This document shows, piece by piece, positions 38,861 through 48,208 of a stretch of DNA of 64,000 bases. The stretch is taken from contig NZ_JACOFW010000017.1 in NCBI RefSeq assembly GCF_014284305.1, positions 1 through 64,000 of the forward strand. Reading direction: 5' to 3'. The position numbers were made by a program, and so were the translations under genes. Source of the stretch: Affinundibacterium seohonense (lineage in GTDB: Bacteria; Pseudomonadota; Gammaproteobacteria; Burkholderiales; Burkholderiaceae_D). Position 1 is the first letter of the stretch; each line of letters begins with the position of its first letter. The notes beneath the pieces are model-generated. The model was not told where the DNA came from, made no database searches, and saw only the letters and a list, made by a program, of their open reading frames with translations.

Positions 38861-39382
38861 TCAAAACGAAGCTAAGAGCTTGCGAATTGAGTGTTGCACT
38901 AGAGGGTCGCTGAGTCCTAGACGATCGTCAGTCTTGATGAGATGGTCTCGGCACAAGTCCGGCCACCCGTGCTCATCATTGTCAATCGCAAACCACCGTT
39001 CCGGATTGCGGCGCTGGACGTCTGCCCAAACTTGACTACCGCGAGACATATTATCAAAAAGAAATTTTTCCGTCTCTCTATTGTGAAATGTCGCACCTAT
39101 AACTCTGGACTGTAATGCCGGTGTCAGCTGGCTTTTTGCGAATGCGAAACTCCTCGCCCTCACCCACGATGTACTTAGGACTATTTTCACGTTTGGATAA
39201 GGAGCTAGGAGCTCCTCCAAGATGGGGAGCCATTCGAAAAGTGTTCGTCCTTGCGTGCGCATGTATATGCCGGTCCGGGGCGACCAGTATACTGCGTCAT
39301 CATGGACAACTCCATCGTAGTCGCAATAGCAGACCCACAATGGAGCCCGGGGCTCGACTCTAGCACCACTTATCTGTGACAT
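38861..39382 (-). CDS. HAD-fold protein of the type found in RNA-repair (Swiss Army Knife) proteins
   Basis: A 173-residue protein. Motif I is CYCDYDGVVHDD (nucleophile Asp and following Asp), motif II is KIVLSTSWVRAR and motif IV is WFAIDNDEHGW. The layout matches HAD_SAK domains, predicted phosphatases found alone or in multidomain RNA-repair proteins. No partner ligase lies nearby. A second, damaged member lies 250 bases upstream on the same strand. Confidence 0.7.
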   Translation of the reverse strand: MSQISGARVEPRAPLWVCYCDYDGVVHDDAVYWSPRTGIYMRTQGRTLFEWLPILEELLAPYPNVKIVLSTSWVRARSFAFAKSQLTPALQSRVIGATFHNRETEKFLFDNMSRGSQVWADVQRRNPERWFAIDNDEHGWPDLCRDHLIKTDDRLGLSDPLVQHSIRKLLASF

Positions 39383-39632
39383 TTAGGTGCTCCAATAAGG
39401 CAACAAAAACGCCTAATCGCAAAGGCAACACCCTTGGCTAAATAAAGGTTCGAGCGGCTATGGAACATTCGCGACGCGAAAGAATTGTTACATAGTTCAT
39501 CAAAGTTTAAGTAAATTGCTTTTGTCATATCAATTTTTGGATGGATGTCTGTTTTTTGTAGGAGCAAATCTTGGTATTTATGGCATTCTAAAAATAACAA
39601 AAAATTGTTTTGATTTAGAAATTATTAGATGA

Positions 39633-40181
39633 CTAGCGACGCAGTTTTTTTGGGGGACCATTAATTTGTGCCGTTAATTTTTGTATCGCTTTATCGAGCT
39701 TTGTTTTGTCAAAGCCTAATCTAGGCTCGCATAAAACAAGTTGATCATTTTGTTCAAAAATTGAATCAACGAGATTCCAGCCACTTTCGAAATCATCAAT
39801 GATTAATATTGGCTACGTCGTCACACCGAATTTCGAGATCCAAGTTTGAATTTCGATGAGGCGCCCAATAAATTCGGTTTTCGGCGTTCTCCATTCCCGA
39901 TGAAGATTTTTTGCAATAAAATCAAGCCCAGCGGAATTAAAAGCAAACGCTACTTGATCTCGGTTGAGATAATTCGTCCAACTTGAGCTAATCACATACG
40001 AGGGGGAAAAATCCTCATGCATTAGCGATAAATTACTCACTGCACTTGATAAGAATACGCTGGCCCAGAATTTTTCTTCAATATTTCTATTGTTTTTTAA
40101 CGCAGCGACAACCGTACTACCCGAGAAGTTTGGGTCGATTGCAACAACATCATCTATATCTAGAAAAACAATTGGTTTCAT
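39633..40181 (-). pseudogene. Second HAD (SAK-type) gene interrupted by in-frame TAG
   Basis: From ATG 40181 the frame reads KPIVFLDIDDVVAIDP (motif I) and SYVISSSWTNYL (motif II), then meets TAG at 39813-39815. Read through, the same frame continues for about 60 codons with PILIIDDFESGWNLVDSI (motif IV) and VLCEPRLGFDKTKLDKAI, ending at TAG 39633-39635. The stop removes the motif IV aspartates needed for catalysis. Either a nonsense mutation inactivated the gene or the amber codon is read through. Full length would be about 182 residues. Confidence 0.75.
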
Positions 40182-40475
40182 TTTTTTTGCAATGTTGGAA
40201 CATGATGGAACTGTCAAATAAATTTTTGTATTGGCGCAAATATAGCCATACTAATTTCGTTGGTCAACAAAATTTTATTTCGTAAAAATACACTTATACT
40301 GGATGTTTATTTGAAGATAGCAGATGTATCTGTAGATATTATTTGTTTATTTTGAGTTCTAATTGAATCGTAATTACTTGAGTGTCAAGTATCTTAAATG
40401 TCAATAACATATTTATTTCGCGTAAGTTTTTTTGGAATTTGTGTCCATTGAACCGTTCAGATCATTTCAAAAACC
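40182..40475. other. AT-rich gap before MFS fragment
   Basis: No gene is recognised in these 294 bases. The right end passes into the transporter fragment without its proper 5' part, so a junction of foreign and resident DNA probably lies here. Confidence 0.4.
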
Positions 40476-40772
40476 ATGTTCAGTACCTTTGCATGGTTTG
40501 TGAGTGCTGCGGTTTTATTGGGGGTTGGAACAGCCATGGTATATCCAAGCTTGTTGGCCGCCATTGGCGATGTAGTTAATCCAGTCTGGCGCGCATCGAC
40601 AGTCGGCGTATATCGTTTATGGCGTGATATGGGCTACGCATTTGGAGCCTTGTTATCTGGCGTGATGGCAGATGCCTTTGGTGTGGCTAGTGCAATTGGT
40701 TTTATTGCGTTCTTAGCGTTTATGTCTGGGGTAGTTGTCGCTTTTCGCTTTAAGGACCAAGTACGAAGTTGA
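40476..40772 (+). pseudogene. MFS transporter, C-terminal fragment
   Basis: A 98-residue frame with the last three membrane helices of a major facilitator: AAVLLGVGTAMVYPSLLAAI, then DMGYAFGALLSGVMADAFGV, then IGFIAFLAFMSGVVVAF. Complete members have 12 helices and about 400 residues. The upstream sequence does not continue the protein, so the gene lost its 5' three quarters, probably when the island inserted or rearranged. Confidence 0.75.
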
Positions 40773-40799
40773 GATTTGACTTTTTGAGTCAAATCTCAA
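40769..40799. terminator. Perfect inverted repeat holding the stop of the MFS fragment
   Basis: TTGAGATTTGACT (40769-40781) and AGTCAAATCTCAA (40787-40799) form a perfect 13-base stem with a 5-base loop. The TGA of the MFS frame lies in the left arm. No T-run follows on either side, so it is an atypical terminator. Confidence 0.5.
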
Positions 40800-40906
40800 A
40801 GGTGCTCACTTCGATTTTTGCTTGAAGACCAGAGTTTTCAATCATTGCATTAAGTAACGTGTCGCATCTCCGAGATGTTTTTTGCAACTTCGATTTCCAC
40901 TGTGAT
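40789..40906 (-). pseudogene. Possible 3' remnant of a minus-strand gene
   Basis: A minus-strand frame of 38 codons reads SQWKSKLQKTSRRCDTLLN and AMIENSGLQAKIEVSTFEI and stops in the right arm of the 40769-40799 hairpin. Composition is protein-like and the position mirrors the convergent MFS end, but the upstream part is closed by stops and no family is recognised. Confidence 0.25.
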
Positions 40907-41319
40907 CAAAATGACTATTCTAGGAAGAGAGTTGACTTAAGCCGTTCATAGGTATCTGCAGACATTGCATTCGGTTGTGTCACCAGGGAATTCGATAAAG
41001 CGGTAGGCGAGCGCGGAAGTGTGACTATGCTGCACTACTGGCGATTCGAGAAAGAGTGTTGAATTGTTGGTGTGGATACGTTGTGCTTCAAGTCTAGAGT
41101 GTTCTCAGGGAGGAACCTATTAATTTCATTCTAAGTGAGCAAGGCCTTCGTCGATATTATGGATTTATTAATGGTCTCCAGATTGACCGCAGTCAAGCAA
41201 ACTAGATTTTGAATCCGTTATTGTTAATTATTGTTAATTCACTCTTTTTTCTCGACGCTTAAAAGCGCAACATTGCCTGATGGGAATGTTTTTGCGATTG
41301 ACTTCATGAGAGAAATAAG
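40907..41319. other. Upstream region of chemoreceptor gene
   Basis: No gene is seen. A direct repeat TTATTGTTAA occurs twice near 41220-41240, followed by a T-run near 41250; the promoter of the chemoreceptor should lie here. Confidence 0.4.
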
Positions 41320-42957
41320 ATGAATGACTTAAAAATATCTACCAAACTGTTTGGTGGGTTTGGTGTGATTGGATTTTTATTGATGTTGATTGTTGGTATT
41401 GGTTTATATAACCTTTCGAGTGTGAACGATAACGTCAAAGACATTATTGGCGACAAAGTTCCAGCGACTCAGCTCTCGACCGAGACGCTAAGACAAGTTG
41501 ATGTTATTGCGATTGCGCTTCGTAACATGATGCTTAATCATGACAAAGTAGACCAGCAGAAGCAGCTAGATACCATTGAGAACGCACGTCAGCTTATACA
41601 AGCTTCCACAGAACAGTTAGGGAAAGTCACGCTCACGAACGAAGGTAAGGAGCTGTTGCTTCAGGTCAGCGAGGCTGGTAATAGATATGCGAATGGAACC
41701 ACTGCATTATTAAAACTAATTACTAGTGCGAGGGATGATGAAGCAAAGGCCTTCCTTGCAAATGATTTACGGCCAATTCTAGCGATCTATAAAGAAGCAA
41801 CAAATAGACTAATTCAATATCAGTTTACTGCCATTGCAAAAAAAGGTGAGCAATCTGAGGACACCTATATCGAGTCTAGAGTCTTAATGCTTGGCTTGGG
41901 TACGATAGCGCTATTTCTGGCAACGATTATAGGTGTACTCATTACTCGTAACTTAATGAACGCCATTGGGGGCGAACCAAAAGAGGCTTCGGATATGGTA
42001 AAGGCCGTGGCGGAAGGCGACCTGAGTATTGAGATTACGGCAAAGCCTGGTGACCAGACAAGTATCATGGCGAATCTACAAGCGATGCAATTAAGTCTAT
42101 CAAAAGTCGTTTCTGATGTCAGATTGGGTTCTGAAAGTGTTGCTACCGCAAGTGCCGAAATTGCACAGGGAAATATGGATCTGTCTGCTCGCACGGAAAG
42201 TCAGGCAAGTGCATTGGAGGAGACCGCAGCATCAATGGAAGAGTTGATGTCCACTGTTAAACAAAATGCGGATAACGCGAAACAAGCAAATCAGCTTGCT
42301 CGTAGTGCTAGCTTGGTGGCGTCACAGGGGGGAGAGGTGGTGGCACAAGCTGTTGGAACGATGAGAGAGATTAGCGAGTCAAGTGTGAAGATCGCTGACA
42401 TCATTAGTGTCATTGATGGGATTGCTTTTCAAACGAATATTTTGGCACTCAATGCCGCGGTAGAAGCTGCTCGAGCAGGCGAGCAAGGTAGAGGATTTGC
42501 CGTTGTAGCTTCAGAGGTCAGATCTCTGGCAGGTAGGTCTGCAGAGGCAGCAAAAGAAATTAAATCGTTGATTAATACAAGCGTCAGTTGTGTACGTAAT
42601 GGCACTGAGTTAGTTGATCGAGCAGGCATAACTATGATTGAAATTGTGAACTCGATTAAGCGGGTCGAAGACATCATGAGTGAAATTAGTGCATCAAGTC
42701 ATGAACAAGCGTTAGGCGTTACTCAAGTCGGTGAAGCGGTCACCCAAATGGACGAAGCGACTCAGCAGAATGCAGCATTAGTTGAAGAAATGGCTGCTGC
42801 TGCCAGCACCTTAAAGTTTCAGGCTGTTGAATTGGTGCAAACAGTGTCTGTATTTAAGATGATTTCAGGCGCTGATGACGTTAAGCGTAATCCAAACCAT
42901 AAAGATTCAAAGCGCATTAATTTCAGGAGTGAAAGAGATCTAGTTTTATTGTCTTAG
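41320..42957 (+). CDS. Methyl-accepting chemotaxis protein
   Basis: A 545-residue receptor. The first membrane helix is [19 protein letters not shown], a four-helix-bundle periplasmic sensor of about 140 residues follows, and the second helix is [20 protein letters not shown]. Next come a HAMP linker ([14 protein letters not shown]) and the signalling hairpin with tip [20 protein letters not shown]. No C-terminal CheR-binding pentapeptide is visible. It reports a small ligand to CheA; the ligand is unknown. It lies just right of the island. Confidence 0.92.
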   Translation: MNDLKISTKLFGGFGVIGFLLMLIVGIGLYNLSSVNDNVKDIIGDKVPATQLSTETLRQVDVIAIALRNMMLNHDKVDQQKQLDTIENARQLIQASTEQLGKVTLTNEGKELLLQVSEAGNRYANGTTALLKLITSARDDEAKAFLANDLRPILAIYKEATNRLIQYQFTAIAKKGEQSEDTYIESRVLMLGLGTIALFLATIIGVLITRNLMNAIGGEPKEASDMVKAVAEGDLSIEITAKPGDQTSIMANLQAMQLSLSKVVSDVRLGSESVATASAEIAQGNMDLSARTESQASALEETAASMEELMSTVKQNADNAKQANQLARSASLVASQGGEVVAQAVGTMREISESSVKIADIISVIDGIAFQTNILALNAAVEAARAGEQGRGFAVVASEVRSLAGRSAEAAKEIKSLINTSVSCVRNGTELVDRAGITMIEIVNSIKRVEDIMSEISASSHEQALGVTQVGEAVTQMDEATQQNAALVEEMAAAASTLKFQAVELVQTVSVFKMISGADDVKRNPNHKDSKRINFRSERDLVLLS

Positions 42958-43135
42958 TTTTTAGAAGTAATACGATGTTTTTGGGGGCATTCACTTATGT
43001 AAAGATTCGTGTGGTCTAAATAAAACTGACTTAGCTATAAAAGAAGTGTCACCTGATGTTGCTGGCATTATGAAAGTTGCTGCGTTTTAAGTTATGATTT
43101 TAGACTTTGCTCACAATAATTTTGCCGCTATTTAA

Positions 43136-45118
43136 ATGATCAATAAGTCTGTAGTATCTAATGAAGGTATTCCGCTAACACCGTTGCAGCGCCGAATGTC
43201 TTTACTGAAAATACTTTCCTCACTGTTCGGAATATTTACACTTTTGGGCTTATGGTTAATCTTTGAATTAAGAGACGGCTATGATCAAGCTCTGAAGCAG
43301 GCAAGCTACAGGGCAGTACAACGTAGCCAAATTTTCGGACAAAGTTTGCGCACTCAAATTTTGGCATCTGACTATGTATTACGTGATGTCGCTAGTAGGA
43401 TTCAAATCATAGACGGCGTATTTGTAGATACTGGTTTTAACCAAGGTAAAACCTTGTCGACTCTATTAAAGGAGAAGGGTGACACTGTCCCTGACTTTTT
43501 TAGTATGGTTTTATTTGATCGAGATTGTAAATTTATTGCGACAGCTACCGGGCAGAATATCGGCATACGCTCAAAGCCCGAACTATGTGAAGCTCGAAAG
43601 AAATTCAAAGGTTCAGGGCCCATGGTTGAATATGTGGCAGGTAATAGATCTGCTTCGGGTCGACCAGCGCTCGTAATTTCAAGGCACTTCATTAACGCCA
43701 GTGGTCAATTTTCGGGTGGTGTGTTGGGAGTCATTGAGCTTGAACGAATGCAACGCTGGCTTGATTCACTTGATATCGCCAGCTATGACGCCGTTTCTTT
43801 GATCGACAATTCTCAACTACTATTGGCTCGCAGACCGGCGATGCATTCCTACTTGGAAAAGCGGATGATGAGCGAAGCGGATATGAATTCTTTGAGCGAG
43901 AAGTTTGCGAAATCAGGTATCGCTACCTCAATTGACATCGATGGACTTGAACGTCTTTTTGGTATTTATCAGATTGAAGATTTTCCTTTCACTGTTGTTT
44001 ACGGGTTCGAAAAACTCGCGATTCTAAAACAATGGAGGAAGCGGGCAATTGATATGAGCATTGGATATTGCCTCTTATTGCTTTTGGCAGGATTTGTCGT
44101 TCGCTCACACATCACTGTACTGCGTCAACATAATGAAATAAGCAAGAACAATGCATTATTGCGTTCAAGTGAAGCAAATTTTCGCATGTTGGCTGAGAAT
44201 ATGGCTGACATCGTTTGGCAAATCAATTCATTCTTTAAGGTCACATACACAAATGCTGCGGATGAAAGAGTGCGTGGTTATTCCAATAGTGAAATAATTG
44301 GTGTTGACATTCGTGAGCAATTTACCGAATGTGGTCAAAAAATTTTTCAGCAAGAAATAGACAAGCGGGTTGAACTTGAAAAATCCGGTAACAAGGACCT
44401 GGCGATGAAGTTTGAGTTGCCGATGCGTTGCAAGGACGGCCGTGAACTATGGATGGAAATTTCTTCATCGCCAATTTATGGAGAAAATGGCGAGATCGAT
44501 GGGTACCAAGGGGTGGCTCGCGATATTAGTCTGCGAAAGCTGCACGACGAAAAACTACTTCAAGCACACCAGGAAATGGAAAGCCGACTGTTAGAGGCAG
44601 CTGAAGAAAAAACAGCGTTACAAGAATTAGCCTTACATGATGCGATGACCGGTTTATACAATAGACGGTTTCTTGATGCGGCAATTGTGCGAGAAATTGC
44701 ACTTTCGGAGCGAGAGCAAAGACCACTTGCGGTGATTATGTTGGATTTGGATCATTTTAAGAATATCAATGATCGATTTGGGCATAGTGCTGGAGACCAA
44801 GTCCTGAAGGCCCTCGCAGACATCATGCGACAAACATCGCGTGAAAGCGATTTAATTTGCCGCTATGGCGGAGAAGAATTTATCGCAATTATTCCAAACA
44901 TGACAGCTTCTCAAGCATTCGAAAGAGCCGAGATATGGCGTAAGCAACTGGAACAAAATACGGTGAATTATGGCGGAAATGAAATAAAAATCACATTATC
45001 CGCAGGCATAGCTATTTATCCCGGTCATGGTAAAAATGGTGAAGAGCTTATTTTGTGTGCTGATGAAATGCTTTATCAATCTAAACACTCTGGGCGGAAT
45101 CAAGTGAGTATCGCTTAA
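43136..45118 (+). CDS. Membrane diguanylate cyclase with Cache-like sensor and PAS domain
   Basis: A 660-residue protein. It has a membrane helix at about 28-48 (LFGIFTLLGLWLIFEL), a periplasmic PDC/Cache-like sensor to about 295, a second helix (SIGYCLLLLLAGFVV), a PAS domain (about 345-470) and a GGDEF domain. The active site is RYGGEEFIAII, intact, and RESD five residues before it forms the inhibitory c-di-GMP site. It makes c-di-GMP and can be product-inhibited. Confidence 0.92.
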   Translation: MINKSVVSNEGIPLTPLQRRMSLLKILSSLFGIFTLLGLWLIFELRDGYDQALKQASYRAVQRSQIFGQSLRTQILASDYVLRDVASRIQIIDGVFVDTGFNQGKTLSTLLKEKGDTVPDFFSMVLFDRDCKFIATATGQNIGIRSKPELCEARKKFKGSGPMVEYVAGNRSASGRPALVISRHFINASGQFSGGVLGVIELERMQRWLDSLDIASYDAVSLIDNSQLLLARRPAMHSYLEKRMMSEADMNSLSEKFAKSGIATSIDIDGLERLFGIYQIEDFPFTVVYGFEKLAILKQWRKRAIDMSIGYCLLLLLAGFVVRSHITVLRQHNEISKNNALLRSSEANFRMLAENMADIVWQINSFFKVTYTNAADERVRGYSNSEIIGVDIREQFTECGQKIFQQEIDKRVELEKSGNKDLAMKFELPMRCKDGRELWMEISSSPIYGENGEIDGYQGVARDISLRKLHDEKLLQAHQEMESRLLEAAEEKTALQELALHDAMTGLYNRRFLDAAIVREIALSEREQRPLAVIMLDLDHFKNINDRFGHSAGDQVLKALADIMRQTSRESDLICRYGGEEFIAIIPNMTASQAFERAEIWRKQLEQNTVNYGGNEIKITLSAGIAIYPGHGKNGEELILCADEMLYQSKHSGRNQVSIA

Positions 45119-45266
45119 TCCTATTCTTATTATTCAAAACGAGTTACAAAGAGATCAAAAAAATTACTGCTTTGCTAAACAACATGGCCGACGAGGTAGG
45201 TAAGTTACAAATAATTGAATTGAACTGTGTTGATTATCAAATCTGATGCAAAGTCGCAATCAAGCG

Positions 45267-45893
45267 TTAATCCTTTAGATGCAAATGCTGACGTGAGCGG
45301 TGAAGATTTTGTAGGGACTGAGACTTGATTTGATCTGCTTTCATTACTGTCCCGCCGCGTTTTTTAGCAAAGTCTTGTGCGTCTTCGATAAGAGAAAACG
45401 CGGGGAAGTTGCCAGCGCGCATGGGTCCCATTACCTCCGATCCGCTCACAAAAAAAGCTTCGCTGGTTTTAATCCATTGGCCTTGGGACGTATCAGTGAC
45501 GTAACTGACCGCGATTTCACTAGCATTGCGGCCACGGCTATATTTTGACGGGTCTAGCAGATAGATAAATAAAGTTAATGGCGAATCAAAGAAGTGGGTA
45601 TCGCCATTCTTGAAGATTACTTGCGCGGCCCATTCGCTGGTGCGAGCTGGATACATACCGCAGACAGGGCAGCGCGCATCGGCGGGGATCTTACGTGGCG
45701 CGAGTAGGCTGATACCCCAATTCGGATCGAATGGCGTCGCAGGGGCAACGATGCAGATGTCGCCGCTGGTGATGGTTTGATCGTCCGTAACTGTTGGCTG
45801 CCATGGAACCAGTTTGGTCAGCATAAGCGCGATGATTAATGTGCCAGTTGTCCAAGTGAGAAGCTTGGCTGACGGAATGCGCAGTAACATCAT
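45267..45893 (-). CDS. NosL-family copper protein with membrane anchor
   Basis: A 208-residue protein with one N-terminal membrane helix (TWTTGTLIIALMLTKLV) and the NosL copper motif ARCPVCGMYPA, followed by FKNGDTHFFDSPLTLF. It is the last gene of the nos operon, directly abutting nosL (TAA then ATG). It has the canonical CxxCGM motif that the upstream nosL lacks. It likely passes copper to NosZ or helps CuA assembly. Confidence 0.8.
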   Translation of the reverse strand: MMLLRIPSAKLLTWTTGTLIIALMLTKLVPWQPTVTDDQTITSGDICIVAPATPFDPNWGISLLAPRKIPADARCPVCGMYPARTSEWAAQVIFKNGDTHFFDSPLTLFIYLLDPSKYSRGRNASEIAVSYVTDTSQGQWIKTSEAFFVSGSEVMGPMRAGNFPAFSLIEDAQDFAKKRGGTVMKADQIKSQSLQNLHRSRQHLHLKD

Positions 45894-46427
45894 TTACATC
45901 CGCGTATCGTGTAAAGCACCGCCACTCAAATCCACCATGTCAGGTTTGATTTCTGCATAGCGCAGGAATTTCCCTCCCCATTGTCCTATAAATTTTTTTG
46001 CATCTGCCTCCTGGGCAAAACTGGCAATGGTGGGGCCCATAGAGCCATGTCGTTTACTGCCCAAAACATAGCATCCCTCTTTTGCAGGTATCCAGTTGCC
46101 ACGCGGTTGATCCCAATCCGCTTTGCCCATGTCTTGTACATAGGCGGCGCTAACTGCCTTGACCTGTTCAGGTGACAATAAGGTGTGAAACATTTCTACC
46201 GTATCGCAAAAAAATGTGGGTGACTCTTTGCCCTCATAAAAAATCTGTGCTTTCGGGCCTGGGTAGTCGGCCAGTAACATGCCGTCGAGATCGCAGGTGG
46301 TGTGCGGATCAATTTCTACCGGGGTGATGGATTTGCTGGTCGTTGATTGACCGCAAGCCATCAAGGTACTTCCAGCGACGGCGGTGATGAGCATATTGAT
46401 GATAAATTGTCGACGATTAATGATCAT
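45894..46427 (-). CDS. nosL: Nitrous-oxide reductase accessory lipoprotein NosL
   Basis: A 177-residue protein with an RR-containing signal and lipobox (TLMACGQ). The expected metal motif appears as TTCDLDGMLL, with a single Cys before GM, and FFCDTVEMFHTLL follows. NosL is an outer-membrane-side copper chaperone for the CuZ site. It overlaps nosY by four bases. Confidence 0.85.
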   Translation of the reverse strand: MIINRRQFIINMLITAVAGSTLMACGQSTTSKSITPVEIDPHTTCDLDGMLLADYPGPKAQIFYEGKESPTFFCDTVEMFHTLLSPEQVKAVSAAYVQDMGKADWDQPRGNWIPAKEGCYVLGSKRHGSMGPTIASFAQEADAKKFIGQWGGKFLRYAEIKPDMVDLSGGALHDTRM

Positions 46428-47242
46428 GAGTTAAATCTCCAACGTGCCAACGCCAGCGGCACAACGATCCAGGCACACATAACAGAACCCATAAGCCAGG
46501 GTTTGGCGAGGGCAGCGGGAACGATGCTCGAAAGCCCATAAAGGGTGCGTACATCATCCATAGAAAAGACATTCAGAATACGAAATACATCGGTCGGATT
46601 GAGTAACAGTAAGTAGGCAAAAATATCCCCACCATAGCTGCCGCCAGTACCGACCAGCGCACCTAGTAATAAAAGATCAAAGACTAAGACAAAGAAAAAC
46701 CAGAGTGCGATTGCCAAGCCAGATGCACGGGTACGTTCGCGTGCAATCACTGACATGAAAATAGCAAGACTGAGAAAGGCCAGGCCGAGCAGTACGGAGC
46801 TGATGATGAAGCCGAGGTAATGTAATAATCCGGCCCATTTAAATTGTTGGTATAGCAGTGCTGCCACCAGTGAAAATCCTGCGACGGTGGATAGTGTTAA
46901 AGCGCCAGCGAGACCTAAATATTTACCGAGTAAAAATTCAGTACGGGTAATCGGAAAAGACAATAACAAATCCAGCGAACCGCGTTCACGTTCGCCGACA
47001 ATCGCATCGAAGCCGAGCAGTAGGGCAATTAAGGGAATCAAATAAATCACTAGACTGACCAAACTTGTGATGGTTAACTCTATCGATTTAAGGCCTATCT
47101 GGCCTTGTTGCGCACCACCCAGATAGGTAATCACTAGCGAAAATACGGTAAACACCAGTGCTACCGCCAGTACCCAACGATTGCGAATCCGGTCACGAAA
47201 TTCTTTCGCTGCTAGGGTGAAAATTTGATTTATTTCCATCAT
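46424..47242 (-). CDS. nosY: ABC transporter permease NosY
   Basis: A 272-residue integral membrane protein with six helices, opening IFTLAAKEFRDRIRNRWVL and containing DAIVGERERGSLDLLLSFPI. It is the membrane part of NosDFY, which supplies the sulfur species for the CuZ cluster. It lies 18 bases after nosF and overlaps nosL. Confidence 0.93.
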   Translation of the reverse strand: MMEINQIFTLAAKEFRDRIRNRWVLAVALVFTVFSLVITYLGGAQQGQIGLKSIELTITSLVSLVIYLIPLIALLLGFDAIVGERERGSLDLLLSFPITRTEFLLGKYLGLAGALTLSTVAGFSLVAALLYQQFKWAGLLHYLGFIISSVLLGLAFLSLAIFMSVIARERTRASGLAIALWFFFVLVFDLLLLGALVGTGGSYGGDIFAYLLLLNPTDVFRILNVFSMDDVRTLYGLSSIVPAALAKPWLMGSVMCAWIVVPLALARWRFNS

Positions 47243-47260
47243 GGTTTCTTTTATCCTGGT

Positions 47261-48208
47261 TTAATCTGAAAACCCAAAAAAGACATCTTCCAGTGACGCT
47301 TCTTGTATGTTGAGGTCGATCAATTTGCTGCCAAGACGACTGACTACGGAAATCACTTCCATCTTGCTGCTACGTGGACAATTCACTGTTAAGCCATCAC
47401 CGTTCACTGCGCAGTTCACATACGAAAGCTGACTTAGTGCATCTTGAGCTAGCGGAATATCATTTGCTGCAAGACGGAGAGTAATGACGAGTGGCATCTG
47501 CATTTGCTCGCGTAATTGCGCCACGCTGCCTAGGGCTTGTATTTTTCCCGCCGACATAATGGCTAGGCGATCCACCCGTTCTTGCAACTCTGCCAGAATG
47601 TGTGAGGTAATAATGACGGTAACGCCGGTATCGCGTAACTTATGCAGCGTAATATAAAAGTCTCTTATCGCTTGAGGATCAAGGCCATTGGTTGGTTCGT
47701 CGAGAAATAGCACGCGTGGCTTGCCGAGCAAAGCTTGCGCAAATCCCAGACGTTGGCGCATTCCCTTGGAATATTCGCGCAAGGGGCGATTGAGTGCATG
47801 AGCCAAGCCAACTTGTTCTAACATAGGCGCACATTGTTCTATCGGTGCACCTTTGAGTTTGGCAAAGAATTTTAAAGTTTCGATGCCGCTGAGATTGTCG
47901 TATAGCACCACATTTTCCGGGAGATAACCGAGCTGACGACGGGTATGACGAAAATCGCTACCTGTCACCGCTGTGCCATTAATTAAAATCTCGCCAGCGC
48001 TCGGTTCCGTCAGGCCCAGCATCATTTTGAACAAGGTACTTTTACCAGCACCGTTGTGACCGATGAGGCCGAAAATCTCGCCATGTTTTACCGTCAAATC
48101 AACGCCATCAACCGCGTGTAAGGCGCCATAATGTTTGCTGACACCACGTACCTCGATGGCACTGTCTTCAGAGTGAGACCTGTTATTGGCCGGGATAGTG
48201 CTTGCCAT
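47261..48208 (-). CDS. nosF: ABC transporter ATPase NosF
   Basis: About 315 residues from ATG 48208; the frame is open to 48331, but that part is antisense of nosD coding. It has Walker A GHNGAGKST, signature YSKGMRQRLG and Walker B RVLFLDEPTNGLD. It powers NosY/NosD. The start lies 26 bases inside the end of nosD. Confidence 0.93.
   Translation of the reverse strand: MASTIPANNRSHSEDSAIEVRGVSKHYGALHAVDGVDLTVKHGEIFGLIGHNGAGKSTLFKMMLGLTEPSAGEILINGTAVTGSDFRHTRRQLGYLPENVVLYDNLSGIETLKFFAKLKGAPIEQCAPMLEQVGLAHALNRPLREYSKGMRQRLGFAQALLGKPRVLFLDEPTNGLDPQAIRDFYITLHKLRDTGVTVIITSHILAELQERVDRLAIMSAGKIQALGSVAQLREQMQMPLVITLRLAANDIPLAQDALSQLSYVNCAVNGDGLTVNCPRSSKMEVISVVSRLGSKLIDLNIQEASLEDVFFGFSD

Noticed and set aside
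39370-39600. 76-codon minus-strand frame before the intact HAD gene
   Set aside because: AT-rich, no ribosome site, no domain, and it overlaps the HAD gene start.
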